Part shown: positions 52,776-61,410 of the stretch, one piece after another
Layout of the letters: each line of letters begins with the position of its first letter
How positions within the stretch are numbered: position 1 is the stretch's first letter
NCBI RefSeq assembly: GCF_002310375.3
Contig: NZ_CP023315.3
Location: forward strand, 1,736,001 to 1,800,000
DNA: 64,000 bases
From: Caulobacter vibrioides
GTDB lineage: Bacteria; Pseudomonadota; Alphaproteobacteria; Caulobacterales; Caulobacteraceae
Direction of reading: 5' to 3'
Position numbers and translations under genes: made by a program
The notes under the pieces: model-generated
What the model was told of the DNA's origin: nothing
Databases searched by the model: none
Seen by the model: the letters and a program-made list of their open reading frames with translations, nothing else

Positions 52776-52812
52776 GCGTCTCCTGGTGCCAACGGCCATG
52801 TCTGGGAGACGC
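52776..52812 (+). promoter_or_regulatory. Hairpin masking the ribosome site of a 40-aa gene
   Basis: GCGTCTCC (52776-52783) pairs perfectly with GGAGACGC (52805-52812), which contains the only good ribosome site (GGGAGA) before the ATG at 52817. A smaller hairpin (GGG-TGCAAG-CCC, about 52751-52762) lies upstream. The arrangement could make translation conditional. I do not recognise a known riboswitch class. Confidence 0.5.
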
Positions 52813-52816
52813 CGTC

Positions 52817-52939
52817 ATGAACGTATCGAAGATGAACCACGCTATGCTGTCGTTCGCCCTCTTGGGCGGTATGCTGGTGGGTGGCCGGCAGAGTTCGAAG
52901 CCGCCGAAATCCTCGTCGCCGAAGTCAGGGCGAAAATAG
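52817..52939 (+). CDS. Small membrane or exported peptide
   Basis: This 40-residue frame begins MNVSKMNHAMLSFALLGGML, with a short hydrophobic segment, followed by a Ser/Lys/Pro-rich tail (QSSKPPKSSSPKSGRK). The start has GGGAGA 7 nt upstream, within a hairpin. No family is recognised. The region 52517-52740 before it has no gene I can support and probably contains its promoter. Confidence 0.45.
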   Translation: MNVSKMNHAMLSFALLGGMLVGGRQSSKPPKSSSPKSGRK

Positions 52940-52960
52940 GGAAGCGCCATTTGGGCAAAG

Positions 52961-52993
52961 AAAAAGGCCTCCGCCACATTGTGCGGAGGCCTT
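52961..52993 (-). terminator. Intrinsic terminator of the 53018 gene
   Basis: AAGGCCTCCGC and GCGGAGGCCTT form a perfect 11 bp stem. On the minus strand the hairpin is followed by a run of T residues (AAAAA at 52961-52965 on the plus strand). It serves the minus-strand gene ending at 53018. Confidence 0.85.
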
Positions 52994-53017
52994 GGCGTTG
53001 TCGTCCAAGGAAAGGCC

Positions 53018-53326
53018 TCAGCCCTTCTTGGCGGCAGTGTTGCAATCAGCCAGGGCGTCGCCCTCGATCACTGCGCCGCGATAGGTGAACGCGGTCAGTT
53101 CGCCAACTTGGGCGGCGAGCTTGCGGCAAGCGCGGGCGGCCGGCAGCGAGCGGGCCTTGGCCGTCGTGCAGACGTCGCCGGCGCAGCGCCAAGCCGAGCC
53201 GTCATGAATGAACGATTCGGCCGTAGCGGCGGTCTTCAGCTTGAGCGAGGCGCTTTCGGTGTCGGCGGCGAAAACCGGCGTGACGAGCGCGCAGGCCAAC
53301 AGGCCCGCGAAAATGGCGGTACGCAT
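53018..53326 (-). CDS. Small exported protein (CC_3452-like)
   Basis: The product is 102 aa with a signal peptide (MRTAIFAGLLACALVTPVFAA). The mature part carries four cysteines (WRCAGDVC, ACRKLA and DCNTAAKKG) that could form two disulfides, and a conserved-looking core FIHDGSAWRCAGDVCTTAKA. It resembles small periplasmic proteins of unknown function seen in Caulobacter. It has its own terminator. Confidence 0.8.
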   Translation of the reverse strand: MRTAIFAGLLACALVTPVFAADTESASLKLKTAATAESFIHDGSAWRCAGDVCTTAKARSLPAARACRKLAAQVGELTAFTYRGAVIEGDALADCNTAAKKG

Positions 53327-53427
53327 TCTTACAGTCTCCTATCCCCGCGCCGGATGGGAGTTCCGGCGCATGAGCGCGCGATCGGGAGCGTCGCACACCT
53401 TTGGGCATAGTTCGTTTTCTTTGAAAA

Positions 53428-54036
53428 CTAAGTCAAGCGCCGAAGCGTGTCTGGCGCGCCCGATTGGTAGATTTCGGTATCCCAGGCCAGAAGGGCGGGC
53501 ATAACGTCCTCGGCCCGTTCGACAGAACGCCAAGCGTTCGCGAGATCGGGCGGGGTGAGGCCTTGATCGATCGTGTGCCGGATCAGGGCGAACAGCGGAT
53601 CCCAAAAGCCGCCGGGGTTATGGAACACAATTGGCTTCTGGTGAAGATCTAAACGGCGCCAAGATAGCAGCTCGACAATTTCTTCCAGGGTGCCGATCCC
53701 GCCGGGCAGGACGACGAAGGCGTCCGAGCGCTCGAACATCATCATCTTGCGCTCGTGCATGCTGTCGACAATGACGGTTTCCACGTCATCGAAAGGCTGT
53801 TCTCGACCCCGCAGGAAGGTCGGAATGATCCCGAGCACGGCGCCACCGGCGGCGTGAGCGCCTCGGGCGGTCGCTCCCATCAGGCCGACGCCGCCGCCGC
53901 CATAGACCAGTTTCAAGCCCGCCTTGGCGAAGCTTCCGCCGATGTTGAAGGCGGCTTCGATGTAGGCGGGATTGGCGTCGTTCGACGAGCCGCAATAGAC
54001 GCAGACGGCGTTCAGGCGCCTGGACTCGTGGGACAT
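53428..54036 (-). CDS. LOG-family protein (TIGR00730, Rossmann fold)
   Basis: The product is 202 aa from the ATG at 54036 (MSHESRRLNAVCVYCGSS). It has the family motif PGGIGTLEEIVE and the nucleotide-binding GGGGVGLMG. Relatives hydrolyse nucleoside 5'-monophosphates, releasing ribose 5-phosphate (cytokinin activation in plants). Its bacterial role is uncertain. A longer frame upstream adds 16 residues without support. Confidence 0.88.
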   Translation of the reverse strand: MSHESRRLNAVCVYCGSSNDANPAYIEAAFNIGGSFAKAGLKLVYGGGGVGLMGATARGAHAAGGAVLGIIPTFLRGREQPFDDVETVIVDSMHERKMMMFERSDAFVVLPGGIGTLEEIVELLSWRRLDLHQKPIVFHNPGGFWDPLFALIRHTIDQGLTPPDLANAWRSVERAEDVMPALLAWDTEIYQSGAPDTLRRLT

Positions 54037-54108
54037 CGTCGTCCACTCCACAAAAGACAATGGCGCACGGGGATCGCGCGCCACCGGTTCGTTCCTATTT
54101 GAGGCCGC

Positions 54109-54912
54109 ATGATCAGGATTCGCTCCCTGGGTTTCAAGTCGTCGATGGTGCTGGCCGCCGCAATGGCCCTGACGGCGTGCGATCCCGGCTTGCAGAGCGA
54201 CCCCCGGCGCGCCGAGAAGGTCGACAGCGCCGAGGCGGGCTATCTGGCGCCGCCCGCCCTTGAAAGCGTGCAGCGAACGGGTGCGCGGCTGACCTTGGTC
54301 GGACGAGCGCTGCCGGACGCCGATGTGCGGCTGGGCTCACCGGATGGCGAAGTCGTTGTCGGCAAGGCCGGGGCCGAGGGGCGATGGAGCGTCGTGGTTC
54401 CAATCCAACCTGGCGTGCGCCTGTTCGGCCTTTCGATGACCCGCCAAGGGCGGACCGTTCAGGCTGAAGGTTACGTCATGGTCTCCGAGGAGGGGCACGT
54501 CGCCCTGTTGCGCGCCGGGGCGGGCGCGTGGCGTCTCGCGCCCGCCTCCAGCGCGCCCAGGATCCTGACGGTGGATATTGACCGCGCGGGCGGCGCGGTT
54601 GTTTCCGGTATCGCCGCGCCGGGTGCGGGTCTCAACGTTCGGGTCGATCGCGTTGTCAGCGGCGGAGGCCGCGCCGATGACGACGGCCGGTTCTTCGTGG
54701 CGCTCAAGGATCCGCTGTCGCGCGCGCCGCATGACATCCAGGTCGGCGGCGAGGGGGGGGAGGATCAGGTGACCATTCCCGCAACGCCCCCCTTGGCCCT
54801 AACAACCGGTCCGGTTCGGTCCGAGCGGCTCGCGACGGGTTGGCGGATCGACTGGGTGACGCCTGGCGGCGGCGTCCAGACCACTCTGCTGCTCCACGGC
54901 AATCGTCGATGA
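54109..54912 (+). CDS. Hypothetical lipoprotein
   Basis: The product is 267 aa with a lipoprotein signal (SMVLAAAMALTAC). Two similar beta-rich modules (LTLVGRALPDADVRLGSPDGEV... and GAVVSGIAAPGAGLNVRVDRVV...), each followed by a DGRF/EGRW turn, look like adhesin/Ig-type repeats. Function unknown. It overlaps the ABC transporter gene by 4 bp. Confidence 0.75.
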   Translation: MIRIRSLGFKSSMVLAAAMALTACDPGLQSDPRRAEKVDSAEAGYLAPPALESVQRTGARLTLVGRALPDADVRLGSPDGEVVVGKAGAEGRWSVVVPIQPGVRLFGLSMTRQGRTVQAEGYVMVSEEGHVALLRAGAGAWRLAPASSAPRILTVDIDRAGGAVVSGIAAPGAGLNVRVDRVVSGGGRADDDGRFFVALKDPLSRAPHDIQVGGEGGEDQVTIPATPPLALTTGPVRSERLATGWRIDWVTPGGGVQTTLLLHGNRR

Positions 54913-56771
54913 GGGGGATGGGCGGACCGCCCCGTCCCGGGCGTGAAGCGATCGCCGGGGCCATCGCCAAGGCGGATCAGCCGGTCCGCTTCTGGAAGGC
55001 GATGCGGGACCTGGTTCAACTCGTGTTGCGGTCTCGGGCTCCTGGCCTGCGCTGGCGCGTCGCGGTGGCCTTGCTGCTGACCTTGGCGGGCAAGGTCCTG
55101 GGCGTGCTGGCGCCGCTGATGCTGGGCGCGGCGGTGAACCAGTTGGCGGCAGGGCAGGGCGCGGCGGTGGCGGTGACCCTGGCCTTCGGCGCGCTGGCGG
55201 CCGGCTGGGCTCTGGTGCGCTTCATTTCGGCGGCTGCGCCTCAGGCGCGGGACACGATCTTCACGCCCGTCGCCCAAGCGGCCCAGACCCGCGCGGCGGT
55301 CGAGACTTTCGCGCACGCCCTATCGCTCTCGATCGACTTTCATCAGTCCAAGCGCACCGGCTCTCTGTCGCGGGTCATCGATCGCGGCGCGCGGTCGATG
55401 GATTTTCTGCTTCGCAGTCTGGTGTTCAACCTCGCGCCGACCGGAATCGAACTGATCCTCGCCGCGGTGGTCCTGGCCAAGGCCTATGACTGGCGGTTCG
55501 CTGCGGTGGCGCTGGTGACGGTCGCCATCTATGGCTACGTGACCTTCGCGATCTCGGACTGGCGGATCGGCCACCGTCGCGCGCTGAACGAGGCCGACGC
55601 CGAGGCGGCCGGTCGCGCGGTCGACGCCCTCTTGAACTACGAGACAGTCAAGTCGTTCGGCGGCGAGGCGAGGGCGATCGCCGGCTATGAGCGCGCGCTG
55701 GACGTCTATGGCCGGGCCAACATCAAGGCGGTGCAGTCCCTCAACCTGCTCAACCTCGTTCAGTCGGCGGTCATGAGCATCGGTTTGGGCGTCATGGCGG
55801 TGCTGGCGGGATCGGAGGCGGCGCACGGCCGGATGGGGCCCGGCGATGTCACCGCCGCCGTACTGATCCTGATCAACCTCTACGGTCCGTTGAATATCCT
55901 TGGGTTCGCTTATCGCGAAATTCGCCAGTCCCTGATCGACATGGAAGCGATGCTGGACCTTCGCCGCCAATCCGCCGACGTGGCCGATGCATCGGACGCC
56001 AAGGACCTGCCGCCTTGCGCCGACCAGCGGGGCGGGGCCGTGGCCTTCGAGGCGGTCTCGTTCCGCCACGGCGCACGCTCTGAAGGGCTAAGCGATGTCT
56101 CGCTCGCTATAGCGCCCGGCTCCACCGTAGCCATCGTGGGGCCGTCTGGAGCGGGTAAAACCACGCTGATCCGGCTCGCCCTGCGGATGATCGATCCCCA
56201 GGCGGGGCGCGTCACGCTGGACGGTCACGACCTCAAGGCGCTCACCCAGACCTCGCTCCGGCAGGCCGTGGCTCTGGTCCCGCAGGATGTGGCGCTGTTC
56301 AACGACACCCTCGCGGCCAACATCGCCTTCGCGCGGCCGGAGGTCGGTGAAGACGAGGTCTGGGCGGCGGCCGAGGCGGCCGAGCTGGGCGACTTCATCC
56401 GCAGCCTTCCGGAAGGCATGGCGACCAAGGTCGGGGAGCGGGGCCTTAAGCTGTCTGGCGGCGAGCGCCAGCGGGTCGGCATCGCCCGCGCCCTGTTGGC
56501 CCAGCCGCGTGTGCTAGTCCTGGATGAGGCCACCAGCGCGCTCGACAGCCGCACCGAGGCGGCGATCCAGGCGACGCTCCGCAAGGCGAGGGCGGGCCGC
56601 ACGACCCTGGTGGTGGCCCACCGTCTCTCGACGATCGCCGACGCCGATGAGATCGTCGTGCTCCGACGCGGCAAGATTGTCGAGCGCGGTCGTCACGAGG
56701 CCTTGCTGGCCGCAGGCGGGGAGTACGCCGCGCTTTGGCGTCGTCAAACCCGGGAGCGTGAGCCGGTTTAG
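54909..56771 (+). CDS. ATM1-type ABC exporter (fused permease and ATPase)
   Basis: The product is 620 aa. A six-segment membrane domain (about residues 45-350, with [24 protein letters not shown]) precedes the ATPase: Walker [10 protein letters not shown], signature [16 protein letters not shown] and Walker [13 protein letters not shown]. The [22 protein letters not shown] segment is typical of Atm1/heavy-metal-tolerance exporters that move glutathione conjugates. It is translationally coupled to the lipoprotein gene. Confidence 0.9.
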   Translation: MRGMGGPPRPGREAIAGAIAKADQPVRFWKAMRDLVQLVLRSRAPGLRWRVAVALLLTLAGKVLGVLAPLMLGAAVNQLAAGQGAAVAVTLAFGALAAGWALVRFISAAAPQARDTIFTPVAQAAQTRAAVETFAHALSLSIDFHQSKRTGSLSRVIDRGARSMDFLLRSLVFNLAPTGIELILAAVVLAKAYDWRFAAVALVTVAIYGYVTFAISDWRIGHRRALNEADAEAAGRAVDALLNYETVKSFGGEARAIAGYERALDVYGRANIKAVQSLNLLNLVQSAVMSIGLGVMAVLAGSEAAHGRMGPGDVTAAVLILINLYGPLNILGFAYREIRQSLIDMEAMLDLRRQSADVADASDAKDLPPCADQRGGAVAFEAVSFRHGARSEGLSDVSLAIAPGSTVAIVGPSGAGKTTLIRLALRMIDPQAGRVTLDGHDLKALTQTSLRQAVALVPQDVALFNDTLAANIAFARPEVGEDEVWAAAEAAELGDFIRSLPEGMATKVGERGLKLSGGERQRVGIARALLAQPRVLVLDEATSALDSRTEAAIQATLRKARAGRTTLVVAHRLSTIADADEIVVLRRGKIVERGRHEALLAAGGEYAALWRRQTREREPV

Positions 56772-56830
56772 GGATTGCCGCCGGCGGGGCGGGGCCTATA
56801 TCGCCATCAACCGACTTCCAGGAGAACCCC

Positions 56831-57268
56831 ATGCGCTACCTGCACACGATGATCCGCGTCCGCGATCTCGAGGCCTCCCTGCGGTTCTACTGCGAGGGGC
56901 TGGGCCTCCAGGAAATGTATCGCATGGAGAATGAGAAGGGCCGCTTCACCCTGGTTTTTCTCGCCGCTCCGGAGGACGTGGAGCTCGCTAAGGCGCGCAA
57001 GGCTCCCCTGGTTGAACTCACCTACAACTGGGACGACGAGGAATACGGCGGCGGTCGCAATTTCGGCCACCTGGCCTATCGGGTCGACGACATCTACGAG
57101 ACCTGCCAGCGACTGATGGACATGGGGGTGACCATCAACCGTCCCCCGCGCGACGGTCACATGGCGTTTGTGCGCTCACCCGACAATATCTCGATTGAGC
57201 TTCTGCAGGACGGCGACCTGCCGCCGGCCGAACCGTGGGTTTCGATGCCGAACGTCGGGGCCTGGTAG
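56831..57268 (+). CDS. gloA: Lactoylglutathione lyase (glyoxalase I)
   Basis: The product is 145 aa with VOC-fold features: [20 protein letters not shown] (metal-ligand His), [24 protein letters not shown] (Glu and His) and [11 protein letters not shown]. It converts the methylglyoxal-glutathione adduct to lactoylglutathione. It lies between the Atm1-like exporter and a GST, both tied to glutathione. Confidence 0.92.
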   Translation: MRYLHTMIRVRDLEASLRFYCEGLGLQEMYRMENEKGRFTLVFLAAPEDVELAKARKAPLVELTYNWDDEEYGGGRNFGHLAYRVDDIYETCQRLMDMGVTINRPPRDGHMAFVRSPDNISIELLQDGDLPPAEPWVSMPNVGAW

Positions 57269-57434
57269 GTCCGCGCACGCGCGGGCGGCCGGATCTTCTG
57301 GGTGTCGATCTGGCCGTCCGCTGATCCACTCCGGCGCGGCCTGTTGGTTTTCCCCGTCTAGGGGCGCTCTGGAAAAGCGGCTGGCGGGTCGCCAGATGGG
57401 AGCGACGCGTCCGCGTTCTCCATGAGGTCCCTTC

Positions 57435-58139
57435 ATGCCCGATCTGTCCGTCTTCCCGATCACTCAGCGCTGGCCCGCAGAACGACCCGACCAGATCCAG
57501 CTCTATTCGCTGCCGACGCCCAACGGCGTGAAGGCCTCCATCATGCTGGAGGAGACGGGGCTGCCCTACGAGCCGCACCTGATCGATATCGGCAAGAACG
57601 AGACCTGGGGCGTCGAGTATTTGTCGCTCAACCCGAATGGCAAGATCCCCGCGATCATCGATCCCAATGGTCCAGAGGGAAAGCCGATCGCGCTGTTCGA
57701 GAGCGGAGCCATCCTGGTCTACCTCGCGGAGAAGACCGGCAAGTTCCTGCCTTCCGGACCAGCCGCGCGCTATGAGACCCTGCAGTGGGTGTTCTTCCAG
57801 ATGGCCGCCATCGGTCCGATGTTCGGGCAACTGGGCTTCTTCCATAAGTTCGCTGGCCGCGAGTACGAGGATAAGCGGCCGCTGGAGCGCTATGTCGCCG
57901 AGTCGAAGCGGTTGCTGGGCGTGCTGGAGGGCAGGCTGGCTGAGCGCGCCTGGATCATGGGCGATGACTACACGATCGCCGACATCGCCACCCTAGGCTG
58001 GGTCCGAAATCTGGTCGGCTTCTACGAGGCGGGCGACCTCGTCGGCTACGGCGGTCTGAAGCATGTCCCGCGTTGGCTGGAAGCGGGCCTGGAGCGCCCA
58101 GCCGTCCAGCGCGGCCTGCAGATTCCCGCCCGGCTCTGA
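57435..58139 (+). CDS. Glutathione S-transferase family protein
   Basis: The product is 234 aa: a thioredoxin-like N-terminal domain (IQLYSLPTPNGVKASIMLEE; NPNGKIPAIIDPNG; ALFESGAILVYLAE) and an all-helical C-terminal domain with the DDYTIADIATLGWV capping motif. The TPNG start of the domain is typical of the Nu-class YfcG/YghU group, which act as disulfide-bond oxidoreductases. Confidence 0.9.
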   Translation: MPDLSVFPITQRWPAERPDQIQLYSLPTPNGVKASIMLEETGLPYEPHLIDIGKNETWGVEYLSLNPNGKIPAIIDPNGPEGKPIALFESGAILVYLAEKTGKFLPSGPAARYETLQWVFFQMAAIGPMFGQLGFFHKFAGREYEDKRPLERYVAESKRLLGVLEGRLAERAWIMGDDYTIADIATLGWVRNLVGFYEAGDLVGYGGLKHVPRWLEAGLERPAVQRGLQIPARL

Positions 58140-58183
58140 GGGCGTTCGCCGTGCCTGCGACCTTTTGGTTCCGGCGTTAAGAA

Positions 58184-58199
58184 TTAGGGGATCATTAAC
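58184..58199 (+). promoter_or_regulatory. CtrA-like binding site
   Basis: TTAG-GGGATCA-TTAAC has one mismatch to the CtrA consensus TTAA-N7-TTAAC, and a further TTAA half-site lies at 58177. In Caulobacter CtrA controls cell-cycle promoters. Together with the terminator at 58260 it suggests a short regulated transcript, but no transcript is proven. Confidence 0.4.
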
Positions 58200-58259
58200 C
58201 ATAACGGGCGGATTTTCATCGTGTCTTCTTTGAAGGCACCCACCATCACTGACTTCCAC

Positions 58260-58290
58260 AGCCCGGCCGCAAAGCCGGGCTGCTTTTTTT
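58260..58290 (+). terminator. Strong intrinsic terminator
   Basis: AGCCCGGC (58260-58267) and GCCGGGCT (58274-58281) form a perfect stem, followed within 2 nt by seven T residues (58284-58290). It is 120 bp after the GST gene, so it ends either that transcript or a short RNA from this interval. Confidence 0.9.
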
Positions 58291-58301
58291 GGATTCGGCG
58301 C

Positions 58302-58328
58302 TTGCATCGGCGCCATGAGGCGGCTATC
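58302..58328 (+). promoter_or_regulatory. Promoter of the first tRNA-Asn
   Basis: TTGCAT (58302-58307) and GCTATC (58323-58328), 15 bp apart, fit the Caulobacter housekeeping pattern. The same boxes at the same distance occur at 58515-58520 and 58536-58541 before the second tRNA. Confidence 0.6.
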
Positions 58329-58355
58329 ACGCGGCCTCTTCTGAGAGCGACCTGT

Positions 58356-58430
58356 TCCGCGGTAGCTCAGTGGTAGAGCAGCCGGCTGTTAACCGGCTGG
58401 TCGTAGGTTCGAATCCTACCCGCGGAGCCA
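58356..58430 (+). tRNA. tRNA-Asn (GTT)
   Basis: The gene is 75 nt including the encoded CCA. The acceptor stem TCCGCGG/CCGCGGA, the D-arm, the anticodon stem GCCGG/CCGGC with anticodon GTT at 58388-58390 and the T-loop GTTCGAATC are all complete. An identical copy begins 213 bp downstream. Confidence 0.97.
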
Positions 58431-58514
58431 CTCTCTGATTTCCCGAAAATCAGCACTATTTCCCACGCCGTCGCGGGGCTTCGACATTGCGTGTCCGTCA
58501 CGCGTTTTCCTGGC

Positions 58515-58541
58515 TTGCATCGACTCGTTGGGGCGGCTATC
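58515..58541 (+). promoter_or_regulatory. Promoter of the second tRNA-Asn
   Basis: TTGCAT and GCTATC boxes, exactly 213 bp after those of the first unit, are followed by the shared segment GAGAGCGACCTGT just before the tRNA. Each tRNA therefore seems to have its own promoter. Confidence 0.6.
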
Positions 58542-58568
58542 TCCCGCCCTCTCTTGAGAGCGACCTGT

Positions 58569-58643
58569 TCCGCGGTAGCTCAGTGGTAGAGCAGCCGGCT
58601 GTTAACCGGCTGGTCGTAGGTTCGAATCCTACCCGCGGAGCCA
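58569..58643 (+). tRNA. tRNA-Asn (GTT), second copy
   Basis: The 75 nt sequence is identical to the tRNA at 58356, with anticodon GTT at 58601-58603 and encoded CCA. The flanking 5' segment (GAGAGCGACCTGT) is also duplicated, while the spacer between the copies is not. Confidence 0.97.
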
Positions 58644-58691
58644 CTCTTCCAAAGTGATTTTGGATTGAGGTCGCCCAGGAGCAATCCTGCG

Positions 58692-58838
58692 TCACCGCAT
58701 TCGCTGCTCACGCCGGTCGCGCCGCTTGCGACGCCAGCGGCCATAGGCGCGCTTAATCTTCTCGTCGATCCACGGCAGAAAATAGATCACCACGAGAGCG
58801 ATTAACGCGAGGGCGATCACCATCGGCGCATTTTGCAT
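58692..58838 (-). CDS. Small single-pass membrane protein
   Basis: The product is 48 aa from the ATG at 58838 (MQNAPMVIALALIALVVIYFL), one membrane segment followed by a strongly basic cytoplasmic tail (KIKRAYGRWRRKRRDRREQR). A longer frame starting at 58934 adds an unlikely basic leader. Function unknown. Confidence 0.6.
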   Translation of the reverse strand: MQNAPMVIALALIALVVIYFLPWIDEKIKRAYGRWRRKRRDRREQRMR

Positions 58839-59133
58839 GACAGAACCCCAAGTCGTCGTGCTGCGAGCGATATCCTCCCGTCGTCGATCATGTCGGCGAC
58901 AGGTCCTTATGTTGCCTGCCGTAGCGACGATCAACCAAGCTTCGATGACAAGCCGGACGGCGAAGTCCAGTCGCTCCCGAAATAGCCTATGCGTGTCACT
59001 GCGTCGCGCCTTGTGATGTTTTTCCAGCCTCGCGTGAGAGGCCTTCGCGGCGATGAGACCTGGGATCGCATTGCGTTTCGATGATCGGCGGACCTATAAG
59101 CCTGCTCGAAAGTCTAATCCTTCGAGGGATTCC

Positions 59134-59706
59134 ATGAGCACCGACTTCGCCGCCGCGCGGCTGAACATGGTCGAGAGCCAGATTCGCACCGCCGACGTGA
59201 CCGACCTGCCGCTGCAGGACGCGCTGCGCGTGGTGGCGCGCGAAGGCGTCGTGCCGGCGTCGAAGGCCTATCTGGCCTATGCCGACGCGGATATCGAGTA
59301 CGCGCCTGGTCGCTGGCTCCTGCGTCCCCGTGAGGTCGGCAAGCTGCTTCAGGCGCTCAAGCCGCGTGAAGGCGAGACGGCCCTGGCGATCGCCGCGCCC
59401 TACGCGGCCGCCGTTCTGGAAAAGATGGGCCTTTCGGTCACGCGTCATGATGGCGATGATCTGAAGACGGTCCCCGCCGGTTCCTATGACGTGATCGTCT
59501 GCGAAGGCGCCGTCGCGGTCGCCCCCAAGGCCTGGCAGGACGCCCTGGCTCACGGCGGGCGACTGGGCGTCGTCGAGCGTACGGGTCCCGTTGGTCGCGC
59601 CGCGATTTATCTGCGCGCCGAGGATGGTGTTGGCCGTCGCGCCGCGTTCGACGCCGCGCCGCCTGTGCTGGCTGGTTTTGAGGTCGAGACGGGCTTCAGT
59701 TTCTGA
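59134..59706 (+). CDS. Protein-L-isoaspartate O-methyltransferase-like protein
   Basis: The product is 190 aa from the ATG at 59134 (MSTDFAAARLNMVESQIRTADVTD), of the PCMT family common upstream of tolC in alphaproteobacteria. The usual SAM-binding GxGxG motif is replaced by ALAIAAPYAAAVLEKMG, so methyltransferase activity is doubtful. It precedes the tolC-like gene by 124 bp. Confidence 0.85.
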   Translation: MSTDFAAARLNMVESQIRTADVTDLPLQDALRVVAREGVVPASKAYLAYADADIEYAPGRWLLRPREVGKLLQALKPREGETALAIAAPYAAAVLEKMGLSVTRHDGDDLKTVPAGSYDVIVCEGAVAVAPKAWQDALAHGGRLGVVERTGPVGRAAIYLRAEDGVGRRAAFDAAPPVLAGFEVETGFSF

Positions 59707-59830
59707 CGTCGTCGGTCCAAGAGGCGGCCGCAACGTTTGCGTGAAAAAAGCTTAACTGGCGACGACTGGCGGAGCGACTTACACGCGATCATATTGTGGC
59801 GAGCGCGGGCTTCGCGTGATTGGGGATAGA

Positions 59831-61282
59831 ATGTTGATGTCGTACCGTCGACGGGCCGGATTGCTGGCCGCCGCTTGCAGCGCTGGCCTCCTGGCTGGGG
59901 CCTTTTCCGTCGCGAACGCCGATACCCTCGCCGATGCGATCGCGCTCGCCTATCAAACCAATCCCACGCTGCAGCAACAGCGCGCCAGCGCGCGCGTGAC
60001 GGACGAAGGCGTTGTCCAGGCCAAGACGGGTTTCCGTCCGACAATCGGGGCGACCGCCGACATCACCGGCTCTGACACCAATCCCGCCGCCGCAGGCTCG
60101 AACGTCAAGCTTTCGGGAAGCAGCGCGGCGCTGTCGATCAGCCAGCCGCTCTATACGGGCGGTCGCGCCACCGCGAGCGTGAGCGCCGCCGAGGCTGACG
60201 TGCTGTCGGCGCGCGAAGGCCTGCGTTCGGTCGAGCAGGGCGTTCTGGTCAGCGTCGTCCAGGCCTATGTCGACGTCCGTCGCGACCAGGAACGCCTGCG
60301 TATCGCCAAGGAAAATGTCGCCGTGCTGCAACGGCAGCTCGACGAGTCGAACGCCCGCTTCGACGTCGGCGAGATCACCCGCACGGACGTCGCGCAGTCG
60401 CAGGCGCGTCTGGCTTCGGCCAAGGCCGGTCTCTCCGCCGCCCAGGCGCAACTGGAGGTCAGCCGCGCGTCTTACGCCGCCGTTGTCGGTCAAACCCCTG
60501 GTGAACTGGCTCCGGAGCCCAGCCTGGCCGGCCTGCTGCCCGCCAGCGTTGACCAGGCCTTCGAGGCCGCCCAAACGACCAACCCCGGCGTGGCGTCCGC
60601 AAAGTTCAACGAGGAAGCGGCCGCTGCGCGTGTCGCCGTGGCCAAGGCCGGTTACCGTCCGACGGTCTCCGCGCGGGCGTCGCTCGGCTACGCGGCCGAT
60701 AAGCGCTCGGGCGTCGGCAGCCAGTTCGACGACTACGACCGCACCGTCTCGGGCGCGATCACCGCTTCGATCCCGCTGTTCACGGGTGGTTTGACCACCT
60801 CGCAGGTTCGCGCCGCGACCGAGCGTGAAAACGCCGCCCGCAGCGCCGTGGAAGGCGCCAAGCGCACCGCGATCCAGCAGGTGTCGAACGCCTGGAGCAA
60901 CCTCTTGGCCTCGCGCGCCGGGCTCATCTCGAACGAGGAGCAGGTCCGCGCGACCCGCATCGCCTTCGAAGGCGTGCGCCAGGAGCAGCAGGTGGGCCTG
61001 CGCACCACGCTGGACGTGCTCAACGCTCAGCTGGAACTCTCCAACGCCGAGTTGGCGTTGGTGTCCGCGCGTCGTGACGAGTATTTGGCCGGCGCCGTCG
61101 TCCTGCAGGCCATGGGCCAGCTGGATGTGGCGAAGCTGTCGTCGTCCACCGCCGCTTATGACCCGAAAGCCTCCTACAACCGCGTCACGCATGGCGTGGG
61201 CTGGGTGCCGTGGGAGCCGGTGGTGCAGGCGATCGACAGCGTCGGTGCGGCCGCCACCAAGCCCAAGGGCGACGCGAAGTAG
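59831..61282 (+). CDS. rsaFa: TolC-family outer-membrane channel, RsaFa-like
   Basis: The product is 483 aa: a signal peptide (GLLAAACSAGLLAGAFSVANA), then ADTLADAIALAYQTNPTLQQQR and two TolC repeats with long coiled-coil helices. The C-terminal part has VGLRTTLDVLNAQLELSNAEL. In Caulobacter this gene, next to popZ, encodes one of the channels that export the S-layer protein with the RsaDE type I system. The start lies at ATG 59831 or 59837; GGGGA is just upstream. Confidence 0.88.
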   Translation: MLMSYRRRAGLLAAACSAGLLAGAFSVANADTLADAIALAYQTNPTLQQQRASARVTDEGVVQAKTGFRPTIGATADITGSDTNPAAAGSNVKLSGSSAALSISQPLYTGGRATASVSAAEADVLSAREGLRSVEQGVLVSVVQAYVDVRRDQERLRIAKENVAVLQRQLDESNARFDVGEITRTDVAQSQARLASAKAGLSAAQAQLEVSRASYAAVVGQTPGELAPEPSLAGLLPASVDQAFEAAQTTNPGVASAKFNEEAAAARVAVAKAGYRPTVSARASLGYAADKRSGVGSQFDDYDRTVSGAITASIPLFTGGLTTSQVRAATERENAARSAVEGAKRTAIQQVSNAWSNLLASRAGLISNEEQVRATRIAFEGVRQEQQVGLRTTLDVLNAQLELSNAELALVSARRDEYLAGAVVLQAMGQLDVAKLSSSTAAYDPKASYNRVTHGVGWVPWEPVVQAIDSVGAAATKPKGDAK

Positions 61283-61359
61283 TTTTGATCCGCGTCGATT
61301 CCGCTCAGGCGCGGACTTGCGCTTGCTTAACACGCGTAAGTCTGCACCATCGCGGCTAA

Positions 61360-61377
61360 GCGCGCCCCAAGGCGCGC
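61360..61377 (+). promoter_or_regulatory. Hairpin in popZ 5' region
   Basis: GCGCGCC and GGCGCGC form a perfect 7 bp hairpin with loop CCAA, 34 bp before the popZ start codon and not followed by a T-run. It could influence popZ translation or serve as a weak terminator of the upstream gene. Confidence 0.4.
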
Positions 61378-61410
61378 AAGGATTCGTACCTCTTTACGAC
61401 GGCCCCGCAC

